NCBI RefSeq assembly: GCF_016584105.1
Contig: NZ_NRSM01000019.1
Coordinates: 1 to 64,000, forward strand
Source: Ectothiorhodospira shaposhnikovii
GTDB lineage: Bacteria > Pseudomonadota > Gammaproteobacteria > Ectothiorhodospirales > Ectothiorhodospiraceae
Reading direction: 5' to 3'
DNA: 64,000 bases
Below the pieces are notes generated by a model. It saw nothing but the letters and a program-made list of their open reading frames with translations. It searched no databases and was not told the DNA's origin. Shown in pieces: positions 1 through 8,330 of this stretch (the stretch's first letter is position 1; each line of letters starts with the position of its first letter). Made by a program: the position numbers and the translations under genes.

Positions 1-63
1 GGTTACGGACTGCCGGACTTCGCAGAGGAACTCAACTACGGGGTCGATCTATCAACCATCTGA
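1..63 (+). CDS. C-terminal end of an unidentified protein (cut by window edge)
   Basis: An open frame enters from the left edge and stops with TGA at 61-63, giving about 20 residues that end in DLSTI. No family can be recognised from so short a tail. It overlaps the end of the truncated acetyltransferase frame on the other strand, so at most one of the two is likely to be real here. Low confidence. Confidence 0.3.
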   Translation, partial: GYGLPDFAEELNYGVDLSTI

Positions 64-262
64 GGGTGGTATCAGGTTGGTGGGGTGAAGGTGCCCCATC
101 AACCATTAAATCCGTATACCCATAGTTTTCCTCGTATCCCGTGTCGCCATCGTAGAGATAGGGGTAGGCACGGAAGACGCTGATCCTGAGTCGGGCCAGC
201 TCAGGTAGCCAGGGGGTGGCCTGAGGCCCCGCCAGGCGCTCGATGTGCAGGGTGCTGGACAT
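32..262 (-). pseudogene. Truncated GNAT-family acetyltransferase remnant
   Basis: From the Met at 262 the frame gives about 76 residues. The segment LRISVFRAYPYLYDGD followed by YEENY matches the N-terminal block of a known GNAT N-acetyltransferase subfamily whose members are normally about 180-200 residues. After YEENY the similarity stops and the frame ends at 32 with an unrelated tail, so the acetyl-CoA binding motif is missing. I read it as a decayed fragment. A 9-bp direct repeat (ATCAACCAT at 51-59 and 98-106) sits around the break and may be a scar of a rearrangement. Confidence 0.5.
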
Positions 263-362
263 GACGATCCCGGGTGTTCTGTCAAAAAATGATTGGACTC
301 GCCCCCGCATGGGGGTTCACCGTCGCTCTCTTATCCTGTCCAGTCTGGCAATATGGAGCGAC

Positions 363-1544
363 ATGTTCAATGGTTTGCCGTGGAGTCCGTGTGTTCCCGT
401 GGAAAAAAAGACATCCGTGAATGAAGGCGGCGCACAACTGAAGGCATCCATTGGCCCGGCGGGTGAGTGCATCCTCGTGCTGGCCGGTCGCCTGGACGCC
501 TATACGGTGGGCCCGCTCTGGCCCCGTGCCGGACGCATGTTGCAGGATCATGCCGACACGCCGGTGCGGGTGGATCTGGCGGCGGTGGACTACTGCGACG
601 GTGCCGGCGTGGCCCTGTTGCTGGACCTGCTGCGTCAGACCCGGGCGCCGGGGGCGGAGGTGACGCTGGTGAATGTGCCGACCAAGGTGGCGCAGTTACT
701 GGAACCCTTCGATGCCAGCGCCCTGGCCAGCCCGTCCCGGACACGCCGTCCACCCGGACTGGGGCGGCGCCTTGGAGATGGGGTCCATGACCTGGGGCGC
801 GACCTGTATAACCATGTGGTGTTTGTGGGCGAGGCCGCGGCCGCCCTGGCCCACGGTCTGGCCCACCCGAGCCGCGTGCGCTGGAAGGACGCCCTGCGCA
901 TCGCCCAGGAGGCCGGGGTCAATGCCCTGCCCATCGTTGCCCTGATTGCCTTTCTCATGGGGGTGATCCTGGCGTTTCAGTCCGCCGTGGCGATGAAACA
1001 GTTTGGTGCCGAGATCTTTGTCGCCAACCTGGTGGCACTGTCCCTGTTCCGGGAACTGGGTCCGCTGATGACGGCGATCCTGCTGGCGGGCCGTTCCGCT
1101 TCCGCCTTTGCCGCCGAGATCGGTACCATGAAGGTCAACGAGGAACTCAACGCCCTGACCACCATGGGGCTGGATCCGGTCCGTTTTCTGGTGGTGACCC
1201 GGGTGATGGCGGCGGTGATCATCGCGCCCTTGCTGACCATCTTTGCGGACCTGGTGGGGCTGATGGGCGGGGCCATGGTGATGATGACCTTCGACGTGCC
1301 CCTGGTGGCGTTCATGAACCAGGTCAGTCATGCGGTGTCGCCGGGAGATTTCCTGGGCGGCCTGTTCAAGGCCACCGTGTTCGGCCTGGTCATCGCCGGC
1401 GTGGGTTGCCTGCGTGGCCTGGAAACCCGCACCGGCGCCTCCGCCGTGGGGATTTCCACCACCCGGGCGGTGGTCAGCGCGATCATCCTGATCGTGGTTC
1501 TGGACGGCCTGTTTGCCGTGATCTTCTTCCATCTGGGGATCTGA
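363..1544 (+). CDS. mlaE: MlaE-type lipid ABC transporter permease with fused N-terminal STAS domain
   Basis: A 393-residue inner-membrane permease of the MlaE family, which moves phospholipids or sterol-like lipids between inner and outer membrane with an MCE protein. Residues about 20-125 form a STAS domain (LVLAGRLDAYTVGPLW; VDYCDGAGVALLLDLL), equivalent to the separate MlaB protein of E. coli. Residues about 160-393 are the multi-spanning permease, with the typical FRELGPLMTAILLAGR and GTMKVNEELNAL segments. The ATG at 363 was chosen because GGAG lies four bases upstream; GTG codons at 399 and 417 are alternatives. It is the first gene of an operon with mlaF, mlaD and a lipoprotein, and its stop overlaps the mlaF start. 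Confidence 0.85.
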   Translation: MFNGLPWSPCVPVEKKTSVNEGGAQLKASIGPAGECILVLAGRLDAYTVGPLWPRAGRMLQDHADTPVRVDLAAVDYCDGAGVALLLDLLRQTRAPGAEVTLVNVPTKVAQLLEPFDASALASPSRTRRPPGLGRRLGDGVHDLGRDLYNHVVFVGEAAAALAHGLAHPSRVRWKDALRIAQEAGVNALPIVALIAFLMGVILAFQSAVAMKQFGAEIFVANLVALSLFRELGPLMTAILLAGRSASAFAAEIGTMKVNEELNALTTMGLDPVRFLVVTRVMAAVIIAPLLTIFADLVGLMGGAMVMMTFDVPLVAFMNQVSHAVSPGDFLGGLFKATVFGLVIAGVGCLRGLETRTGASAVGISTTRAVVSAIILIVVLDGLFAVIFFHLGI

Positions 1545-2320
1545 TGCACTCCGACTCTCAATCGCCACCGCCGATCATCCAGGTACGGGACCTCACCCTG
1601 GGGTTCGGCGGCACGCCGCTGCTGGAGCATCTGTCCTTCGATATTGCGCCGGGCGAGATCTTCGTCATTCTGGGCGGTTCCGGCTGCGGCAAGAGTACCC
1701 TGCTCAAGCACATGATCGGACTCTACGAGCCCATGGCCGGAGAGGTGGTCATCGGCGGCGAGGTCTTCACCGGCACCGAGGGCCAGGCCCGTCGGGATAT
1801 CCTGCGGCGCTTTGGTGTCATGTATCAGATGGGGGCCCTGTTCGGCTCCATGACCTTGCTGGAAAACGTGCGCCTGCCCCTGGAGGAGTTCACCGGCCTG
1901 CCCGACGAGGCCATGGATCTGGTGGCTCGCCTCAAGCTGCAGCTGGTGGGTCTGGCCGGGTTCGAACAGCACATGCCGGCGGAGATTTCCGGTGGGATGC
2001 AAAAGCGCGCCGCCATCGCCCGGGCCATGGCACTGGACCCGGACATCCTGTTTCTGGACGAGCCTTCCGCCGGCCTGGACCCCATCACCTCGGCGGAACT
2101 GGATCAGCTGATCCTGCGCCTGAGCCGCATTCTGGGCATCACCTTCGTGGTGGTGACCCACGAATTGCCCAGCATCTTCACCATTGCCGACCGGGTGATC
2201 ATGCTGGACAAGGAAACCCGGGGTATCCTGGCACAGGGCGATCCCGCCCATCTGCGGGACCACAGTGAACACCCGTGGGTGCGTCGTTTCTTCAACCGTG
2301 AAGCCACGGAGGCATCGTGA
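1544..2320 (+). CDS. mlaF: MlaF-type ABC transporter ATP-binding protein
   Basis: The 258-residue ATPase of the lipid transporter. It shows Walker A (GGSGCGKST, near residue 43), the ABC signature (SGGMQKR) and Walker B plus the catalytic Glu (ILFLDEPSAGLDP), followed by the H-loop (VVVTHE). The start is the ATG that overlaps the mlaE stop (TGATG), which implies translational coupling. It should couple ATP hydrolysis on the cytoplasmic face to lipid movement by MlaE and MlaD. Its own stop overlaps the GTG start of the next gene. Confidence 0.9.
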   Translation: MHSDSQSPPPIIQVRDLTLGFGGTPLLEHLSFDIAPGEIFVILGGSGCGKSTLLKHMIGLYEPMAGEVVIGGEVFTGTEGQARRDILRRFGVMYQMGALFGSMTLLENVRLPLEEFTGLPDEAMDLVARLKLQLVGLAGFEQHMPAEISGGMQKRAAIARAMALDPDILFLDEPSAGLDPITSAELDQLILRLSRILGITFVVVTHELPSIFTIADRVIMLDKETRGILAQGDPAHLRDHSEHPWVRRFFNREATEAS

Positions 2321-3324
2321 GTAGTCGTGCCGGTTATTTTCGTCTGGGATTGTTCATCGTCGGTGCCTTTGCCGCCACTGTCGTGATCCTTCTGGCGCTG
2401 GGCGTGGGGGCATTGCTCAGGCCCAGGTTGATGATGGAGACCTATTTCGACGGCTCCATCCAGGGGCTGGACGTGGGGGCGCCCATCAAGCTGCGTGGGG
2501 TCACTATCGGCGAGGTGAGTCAGATCAGCTTCACCTACGCCCATTACCAGAAAGAGTTGCCTGTCGCCGACCGTGCCCAGTATGTGATGGTCAGGGGCTG
2601 GTTGCGTCCGGACCTGCTCAGTGCGTCCATGAGGGACGCGGATATCAAGGATGAGCTGGCGCTGTTCGTGGAAAGGGGGCTGCGGGTACGCATGACCAGC
2701 CAGGGGGTCACCGGCATCAACTTTCTGGAGCTGGATTTCTTCGATGCGGGCACCTTCACTCCCGTGGTCATCGACTGGACCCCGGAGTATCTGTATATCC
2801 CCTCCGCCCCCAGTACCATGACCCAGTTCCTGCAGTATGCGGACAACATCATGCGCCGCGTGGACAGGATGGACGTGGAGTCCATCCTGCACAACATCGA
2901 GCGTTTCACCATCAATCTCAACGAACTGGTGGAAGGGGTGGATACCGGCCAGTTGATGCGGGAACTGACCGGCAGCCTGGAGCAGACCCACGACATCCTC
3001 AAGCGGGTGCAGCGCCTGGCGGATTCGCCGCAATTGGCCCGGATTCCGGAAGACCTGGGGGCAACGGCACAGAATCTCCGGCGCTTGTCGGAGTCACCCG
3101 AGATCCGCCAGTCGCTGGAGGGTCTGACCCGCTCTCTTGATCAGCTGCAGGGCACCGTGGGACGCGCCGACGACCTGATTGCCGGCCATGAGCAGGACAT
3201 TGCTGCCTCGCTGGACAACCTGAGGGCCATGACCGACAACCTGCGGGCCCTCACCGAGGATCTGCGCCGCCATCCGGGGGCGATCCTGAATCGCCCCCCT
3301 GAACCCACCGAGCTGTCCCGATGA
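2317..3324 (+). CDS. mlaD: MlaD-type MCE-domain lipid-binding protein
   Basis: A 335-residue protein with one N-terminal membrane anchor (about residues 10-35) and an MCE domain (about 40-145; FDGSIQGLDVGAPIKLRGVTIGEV). A long helical C-terminal part follows (about 170-335), rich in leucine and charged residues. Family members form hexameric rings in the periplasm that carry lipids to the MlaE-MlaF complex. It is longer than E. coli MlaD (about 180 residues); the extra helices could form a tunnel or needle as in PqiB-like proteins (inference). It starts with GTG overlapping mlaF. Confidence 0.85.
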   Translation: MSSRAGYFRLGLFIVGAFAATVVILLALGVGALLRPRLMMETYFDGSIQGLDVGAPIKLRGVTIGEVSQISFTYAHYQKELPVADRAQYVMVRGWLRPDLLSASMRDADIKDELALFVERGLRVRMTSQGVTGINFLELDFFDAGTFTPVVIDWTPEYLYIPSAPSTMTQFLQYADNIMRRVDRMDVESILHNIERFTINLNELVEGVDTGQLMRELTGSLEQTHDILKRVQRLADSPQLARIPEDLGATAQNLRRLSESPEIRQSLEGLTRSLDQLQGTVGRADDLIAGHEQDIAASLDNLRAMTDNLRALTEDLRRHPGAILNRPPEPTELSR

Positions 3325-3962
3325 TCCGGAGCCTGACCATGTCTCAACTCACCAAGGCCCTGTTGCTGCTGGTGCCGGCCCTGTTGATGACCGCCGCCTG
3401 TACAGTGAGCCTGGACCGCGATCCCCCGGTTCGCATCACCTATCTGATGGAAGCCAAGCGGCCGGCCGAATCGGTGCGTGAGCCCATCGACGGCAGCCTG
3501 GTCATGGGGACGGTTCGTGTGGCACCGGAGTTCTCCACCCGAGGCCTGATCTACCGCATGGATGACACCCGGTATGTCTCCGACTTCCATCATGACTGGT
3601 TTGCCCCGGTACGGGATCAGGTCTACAGCACGGCCCGGGACTGGTTGCATGACGCCCGGGTGTTCCACACCCTGTTGCCGCCCAGCCTGGCCCGGGAAGC
3701 GGACTACCGCCTGGATATTCTGGTCAACACCATCCATGGCGATCTGCGGGATGAGCAGTCTCCGGCGGCGGTGCTGGAACTGCAGGCCTACCTGTCATCC
3801 CGGGGACAGGAGGGAGAGCGTCGTATCCTGCTGGCGTCCACTCTGCAGTCCCGTCAGCCGCTGTCCGAGGCCACTCCGGCCCAGGTGGCCGCGGGCCTGT
3901 CCCGGGGGCTGGCGGATATCCTGACCCGGCTGGAATCGGAACTCGTTCAAGCCTTGCCGTAG
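3321..3962 (+). CDS. ABC-type transport auxiliary lipoprotein
   Basis: A 213-residue lipoprotein. The N terminus has a hydrophobic stretch ending in a lipobox (LLMTAAC), so Cys at about position 27 should be lipidated. The rest resembles the auxiliary lipoprotein component (PqiC-like, ABC_trans_aux) often encoded after MCE genes: repeated beta/alpha segments including GSLVMGTVRVAPEF and TARDWLHDARVF. It probably docks the MCE protein at the outer membrane and may stand in for the soluble carrier MlaC, which is absent here. The start overlaps mlaD; a second ATG lies six codons in. Confidence 0.75.
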   Translation: MIRSLTMSQLTKALLLLVPALLMTAACTVSLDRDPPVRITYLMEAKRPAESVREPIDGSLVMGTVRVAPEFSTRGLIYRMDDTRYVSDFHHDWFAPVRDQVYSTARDWLHDARVFHTLLPPSLAREADYRLDILVNTIHGDLRDEQSPAAVLELQAYLSSRGQEGERRILLASTLQSRQPLSEATPAQVAAGLSRGLADILTRLESELVQALP

Positions 3963-4002
3963 AGCGGGCAAAGCATAACGACCACCCACAGGAGGACGGA
4001 GG

Positions 4003-4975
<973 letters not shown>

Positions 4976-4986
<11 letters not shown>

Positions 4987-5875
4987 GGACACGGGGAAAC
5001 TGGATTTCGATCCGGGTCCCTTCATCGAGGCGGGACTCGATCCACATGCGTCCCTGGAGGCGCTGGGTCACCCAATAGGCCTTGGTCAGGCCGAAGCCCC
5101 CGCCGTAGGTTCTGCGGTTCTGCACGTTATCCGCCCGAAAACCGAGCTTGACGACATCCTGGATCTGTCCGGGGGGAATGCCGACGCCGGTATCCTCCAC
5201 CACGAAGCGGATTCTTTTGCCGTCATCATCCAGGCCTGACAGGATGCGCCCGCCAGGCGGGGTGTACTTACGCGCGTTGGCCATCAGGTCCCGTATCACG
5301 TCCTTGAACACGGCCGGCATGAATATCTGGTCGCCATCCCGGCTGGTGGTATCAAATTTCACCAGATAGTCACGCTCTCCCTGTTTGGCGATGTTGTGCT
5401 TGATGCCGAAGCTTCCGTTGCTTTTCTGCTCCATCACCTGGAACAGTACCGCCAGATCCTCCCTGAGCAGTTCCAGGTCATGCCATTGCCAGATCATCGG
5501 AACACCGGCGCGGGCCGTCAGTTCCTTGACCCGGGTCTTGAAGACCGACATGACGGCGGCAATGTTGTTCAGGCATTCCTGGGCGTCAGCGGTGGGGGTG
5601 ATGTCTGCCACGGCAGTCGCAACCGCCTGCTGGATTTCCCGATGGATGGCGTCAATGTCCTGAACCCAGAGCCTGGCTTGAAACGGGTCTTGCAGGGCCC
5701 GGGAGAAACCATGCACGGTGTCGATGCCCGGTCTGAGCAGTTGAGGCCGGTCCAGATGGAAGGCCAGCAGATCCATTTCCGCTGAAAGTACGTTGAGCAC
5801 GTTGAGAAAACTGTGCAGATCCACCAAGGCTTCCTGCTCCGGTGTGAGATTCAAGGCCTTGATGATTTCTACCAC
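4976..5875 (-). CDS. Sensor histidine kinase-like ATPase, probably 5'-frameshifted
   Basis: A 299-residue protein from a GTG start. Its C-terminal half is a HATPase domain: N box [15 protein letters not shown]1 box [14 protein letters not shown]2 box [12 protein letters not shown]. The N-terminal part has LHSFLNVLN where a dimerisation/phosphoacceptor helix would lie. This is not a standard HExxTP motif, so His phosphorylation is inferred. The coding signal seems to continue upstream in another frame: a protein-like stretch from GTG 6002 or ATG 5972 (MADDRNFVSFRHRQ) joins this frame smoothly if one base of the CCCC run at 5890-5893 is removed. The intact gene may therefore start near 6002. 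No cognate response regulator is adjacent. Confidence 0.65.
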
Positions 5876-6179
5876 AACGCGATACGCCTCCCCGTGACGT
5901 GGCTGACAGGTTCAGGGTGTTGGATACAGTCTGGCGATGCCGGAAGGAAACGAAATTCCGGTCATCGGCCATTCCGCTGCCTTCGTCTTCAGTGTCGGTC
6001 ACGATACCGTGAGCAGTGTCACATTTTAAAGGGAGGTATTGGATCCGTCATCTTCCGTCACGCCCATCCTGTTACTCCCGTTTCCGTCCTGTCCTGTCCG
6101 TCAGGAAATAGGAAAATCCCAAGAGATCAATGATCTCCGGGCACCGGGACTCCGTTCCCGGTGCTTGCGGGATACTCAA
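5876..6179. other. Gap between kinase and lipoprotein genes; two tandem hairpins
   Basis: The right part of this 304-bp stretch carries two adjacent inverted repeats: GAGATCA/TGATCTC (6123-6137) and GCACCGGGA/TCCCGGTGC (6141-6164). They lie just beyond the end of the lipoprotein gene on the minus strand and could act as its transcript end, though no clear T-run follows. The left part (5876-6002) probably holds the original 5' end of the kinase gene. I see nothing else in it. Confidence 0.4.
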
Positions 6180-6473
6180 TTATTCCCGCATCTCTTCCAC
6201 GGCTTCCTCCGCGGCCTCCGCGGCGTCATCGATCTCACGACCAGCCTTTTCCGCCGGGCCCGGCTCATCCACGGCATCGCCGACGGCTTCCGCGGCATCA
6301 TCCAGCATCTCTTCCGTGGATTCCACGGCGTCCTCGTAACGTTCCTGGGCTTCTTCCATCACCTCATCCACCGTTTTGCCAGCCTCTTCGGCGGGACCGC
6401 GGTCGGAACAGCCCGCCAGGAAGGCCAGGGGAAAGATGGAAAGGGCGGCGATAACTGTGTGACGGTGCTTCAT
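6180..6473 (-). CDS. Small acidic helical lipoprotein
   Basis: A 97-residue protein with a signal peptide and lipobox (PLAFLAGC), so it should be lipid-anchored at Cys 22. The mature part is almost wholly Glu, Asp, Ala and Val in a heptad-like pattern and contains an internal repeat (GPAEEAGKTVDE and later GPAEKAGREIDD). It looks like a single amphipathic, strongly negative helix or coiled coil. No enzyme motif is present and I do not recognise the family. Small lipoproteins of this kind may act in envelope stress or as spacers (inference). It is transcribed away from the fluoride-channel pair. Confidence 0.7.
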   Translation of the reverse strand: MKHRHTVIAALSIFPLAFLAGCSDRGPAEEAGKTVDEVMEEAQERYEDAVESTEEMLDDAAEAVGDAVDEPGPAEKAGREIDDAAEAAEEAVEEMRE

Positions 6474-6662
6474 GCAAACCTCCTACACGATTGCTTGGGT
6501 AACGAATCCATTGACCAAAAGATGTCTGGGAGGATCCTGTCTCAAGGACAGGAAACCCATGTCTATGGATTCCTCCACGCAGCTTATGTTCCGTTGACCT
6601 GGATTCCGTGTCCTGTCTCAAGCTTTGAGCGAGAAGTGGTGATTTGGAGCGTCATTGGCATA

Positions 6663-7103
6663 ATGGCCGGTATGTCTGACACGACTTCTTCCCTGGGATT
6701 GGCTCCCCTGTCCCTGTTTTTCATCCTGCTGGGCGGTGCCTTGGGCGGATTGCTTCGCTACTGGATGACTGCGTGGGTCAGTTCACGGATGGGGGATGCC
6801 TTTCCCTGGGGCACCCTGCTGGTCAATGTCAGCGGTGCCTGTCTGATCGGCATGGTTGCCGCCTGGGTGTTGCCTGATGGTCTGGGGGGAGGTCAGGTCA
6901 ATGTCTGGGCATGGCTGGTGGTAGGGGGTCTGGGCAGCTACACCACCGTTTCCTCTTTCAGCCTGCAGACCCTGATCCTGCTGCGCGGCAAGCGCCCTCT
7001 GCGGGCACTTTTCAACGTCCTCCTGTCCGTTTTCTTGTGCCTGGGCGCCGCCGCACTGGCGTATTCCGTCATGCGGTACCTGCTGGAACGGGGAAGCCCT
7101 TGA
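6663..7103 (+). CDS. crcB: CrcB/Fluc fluoride channel, first of a tandem pair
   Basis: About 146 residues with four membrane helices. CrcB marks are GGALGGLLRYW at the start, PWGTLLVNVSGACLIG in helix 2 and GSYTTVSSFSLQT in helix 3. Fluc channels are dimers of antiparallel subunits that export fluoride. In this copy the usual TTFS segment reads TTVS, so a phenylalanine of the pore-lining Phe set is missing. The second gene keeps it, which suggests an obligate heterodimer (inference). The start may be ATG 6663 or ATG 6672. The stop overlaps the next gene. Confidence 0.85.
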   Translation: MAGMSDTTSSLGLAPLSLFFILLGGALGGLLRYWMTAWVSSRMGDAFPWGTLLVNVSGACLIGMVAAWVLPDGLGGGQVNVWAWLVVGGLGSYTTVSSFSLQTLILLRGKRPLRALFNVLLSVFLCLGAAALAYSVMRYLLERGSP

Positions 7104-7519
7104 TGCGTGACCGATACCGGATCTGGCTGGCCGTGGCCCTGGGCAGTGGTCTGGGGGCCGTGTCGCGACATCTGGTGGCGGTGGCCGCATTCAGCGTATT
7201 GGGGCCGACCTTTGCCTGGGGTACACTGGCGGTGAACCTGGTGGGTTCCTGGCTCATCGGTATCTATGCCGCCCTGACCGAGCCGGGTGGTGCCCTGGTG
7301 GTGGGGCCGGCCATGCGCCAGTTCGTGCTTGCCGGGTTTTGTGGGGGATTTACTACCTTTTCCGTTTTCAGTCTGGAGGCCCTGATCTGGTTGCAGCAGG
7401 GACGGCCGGGATTGGCCGGGGCCTATGTGATCGGTTCCGTGATACTGTGGATCACGGCCGTCTGGACAGGCTACGCCCAGGGTATGTGGATCAATGACCG
7501 TCAGACGCGTTCTGGATAA
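7103..7519 (+). CDS. crcB: CrcB/Fluc fluoride channel, second of a tandem pair
   Basis: A 138-residue, four-helix membrane protein starting at the ATG that overlaps the stop of the first copy (TGATG). It shows GSGLGAVSRHLV, FAWGTLAVNLVGSWLIG and the conserved GFTTFSVFSLEAL helix-3 motif with both TT and Phe. The two genes are therefore co-translated and divergent in sequence, as in organisms that use heterodimeric Fluc channels. Its role is fluoride efflux at the inner membrane. Confidence 0.87.
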   Translation: MRDRYRIWLAVALGSGLGAVSRHLVAVAAFSVLGPTFAWGTLAVNLVGSWLIGIYAALTEPGGALVVGPAMRQFVLAGFCGGFTTFSVFSLEALIWLQQGRPGLAGAYVIGSVILWITAVWTGYAQGMWINDRQTRSG

Positions 7520-7557
7520 GCGATTGCGGATTGATGCCATTTCGTGAATAAAAGGTG

Positions 7558-7585
7558 TTGACAGCCTGAAACAGATCTGTAGAAT
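7558..7585 (+). promoter_or_regulatory. Sigma-70 promoter of tRNA-Gly
   Basis: TTGACA at 7558-7563 and TAGAAT at 7580-7585 with a 16-bp spacer, predicting transcription from about 7592, eleven bases before the tRNA. The -35 is perfect and the -10 differs from TATAAT at two positions. Confidence 0.75.
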
Positions 7586-7602
7586 ACGCGCCATCAAGTG
7601 AC

Positions 7603-7678
<76 letters not shown>

Positions 7679-7731
7679 GTTTTTTGATTTGCAGATTTCA
7701 GTTGGTATCTGTAAGTCGCTTGAAATGTATT

Positions 7732-7756
7732 AAAGGGGCCTTTTGGCCCTTTTTTC
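7732..7756 (+). terminator. Terminator of tRNA-Gly
   Basis: AAAGGGGCC and GGCCCTTTTTT flank a TTTT loop, giving a GC-rich stem with one bulged G followed by a T-run. This is a typical intrinsic terminator. Confidence 0.8.
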
Positions 7757-7908
7757 GTTTCAGTAAAATGGCTGTATTCCACTATCCCGGGATCGGCCAT
7801 GGGAGAGGAGCATAGCTTTTCCTGGATCAAGCCAGGGCCGCTTCTTCATGCTTAATCCCAAAAGTGACTGCGGGCAAGGGCCTCGTCGCTGTCTGTAGGA
7901 GTGGGGGG

Positions 7909-7937
7909 TTGCCAAACGCAAGGCATCTGGATAGAAT
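7909..7937 (+). promoter_or_regulatory. Sigma-70 promoter of tRNA-Cys
   Basis: TTGCCA at 7909-7914 and TAGAAT at 7932-7937 with a 17-bp spacer. The start is predicted near 7944, about 19 bases ahead of the tRNA. Confidence 0.65.
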
Positions 7938-7962
7938 TCCCGCTTTATTTGCCGATTCCCAT

Positions 7963-8036
7963 GGCTGGGTGGCAGAGTGGTTATGCAGCGGCCTGCAAAG
8001 CCGTGGACGCCGGTTCGATTCCGACCCCAGCCTCCA
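7963..8036 (+). tRNA. tRNA-Cys (anticodon GCA)
   Basis: A 74-base cloverleaf. The acceptor stem GGCTGGG pairs with CCCAGCC, the D-arm contains GGCAGAGTGGTTATGC, the anticodon loop CCTGCAAAG gives anticodon GCA, and the T-arm contains CGGTTCGATTCCG. The discriminator T (U73, expected for tRNA-Cys) and CCA are encoded. Confidence 0.97.
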
Positions 8037-8061
8037 GATTATCCTCGATATTCGTGGTTAT

Positions 8062-8096
8062 CGCAGAAAGGCCCGCTTTTAGCGGGCCTTTCTGCG
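8062..8096 (+). terminator. Terminator of tRNA-Cys
   Basis: A perfect 15-bp inverted repeat (8062-8076 and 8082-8096, core AAGGCCCGC/GCGGGCCTT) with a five-base loop TTTTA. It lies 25 bases past the tRNA end. The stem itself carries the T-rich side. Confidence 0.75.
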
Positions 8097-8174
8097 TTCA
8101 TGGGGGCGTGACGGAGATTAACCATGGACTCTGGTAAATATGTGCTGGCATCCTAAGCGAGCTATAAACAATGC

Positions 8175-8260
8175 ATTCCCGCGCCAGTGGGAGTCCAGTC
8201 ACGGACTGGAAATTCCGGACTCCCGGGTCGTGGGAGTGACCACGGGGCCCCCCGTGGGTG
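8175..8260. repeat. REP-like palindromic intergenic sequence
   Basis: A cluster of short inverted repeats: GGGAGTCC (8189-8196) pairs with GGACTCCC (8217-8224), and CCACGG pairs with CCGTGG around 8240-8257. The mix of ATTCCCGC, GGGAGTCC and ACTGG words resembles the REP-type palindromes found between genes in gammaproteobacteria. A related element occurs near 36278-36377. Confidence 0.5.
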
Positions 8261-8330
8261 GTGGTTTATCCTTCAGCTTGCATTGATCAGTATGGATACG
8301 ATGGATCCGGGATGAACCACAAGGATCCAG

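Noticed and set aside
6480-6660. Fluoride riboswitch ahead of the crcB pair
   Set aside because: The conserved GGNGAUGG start and paired CUCC segment could not be found in the leader; the GGTGATTTGGAG near 6638 does not fit.
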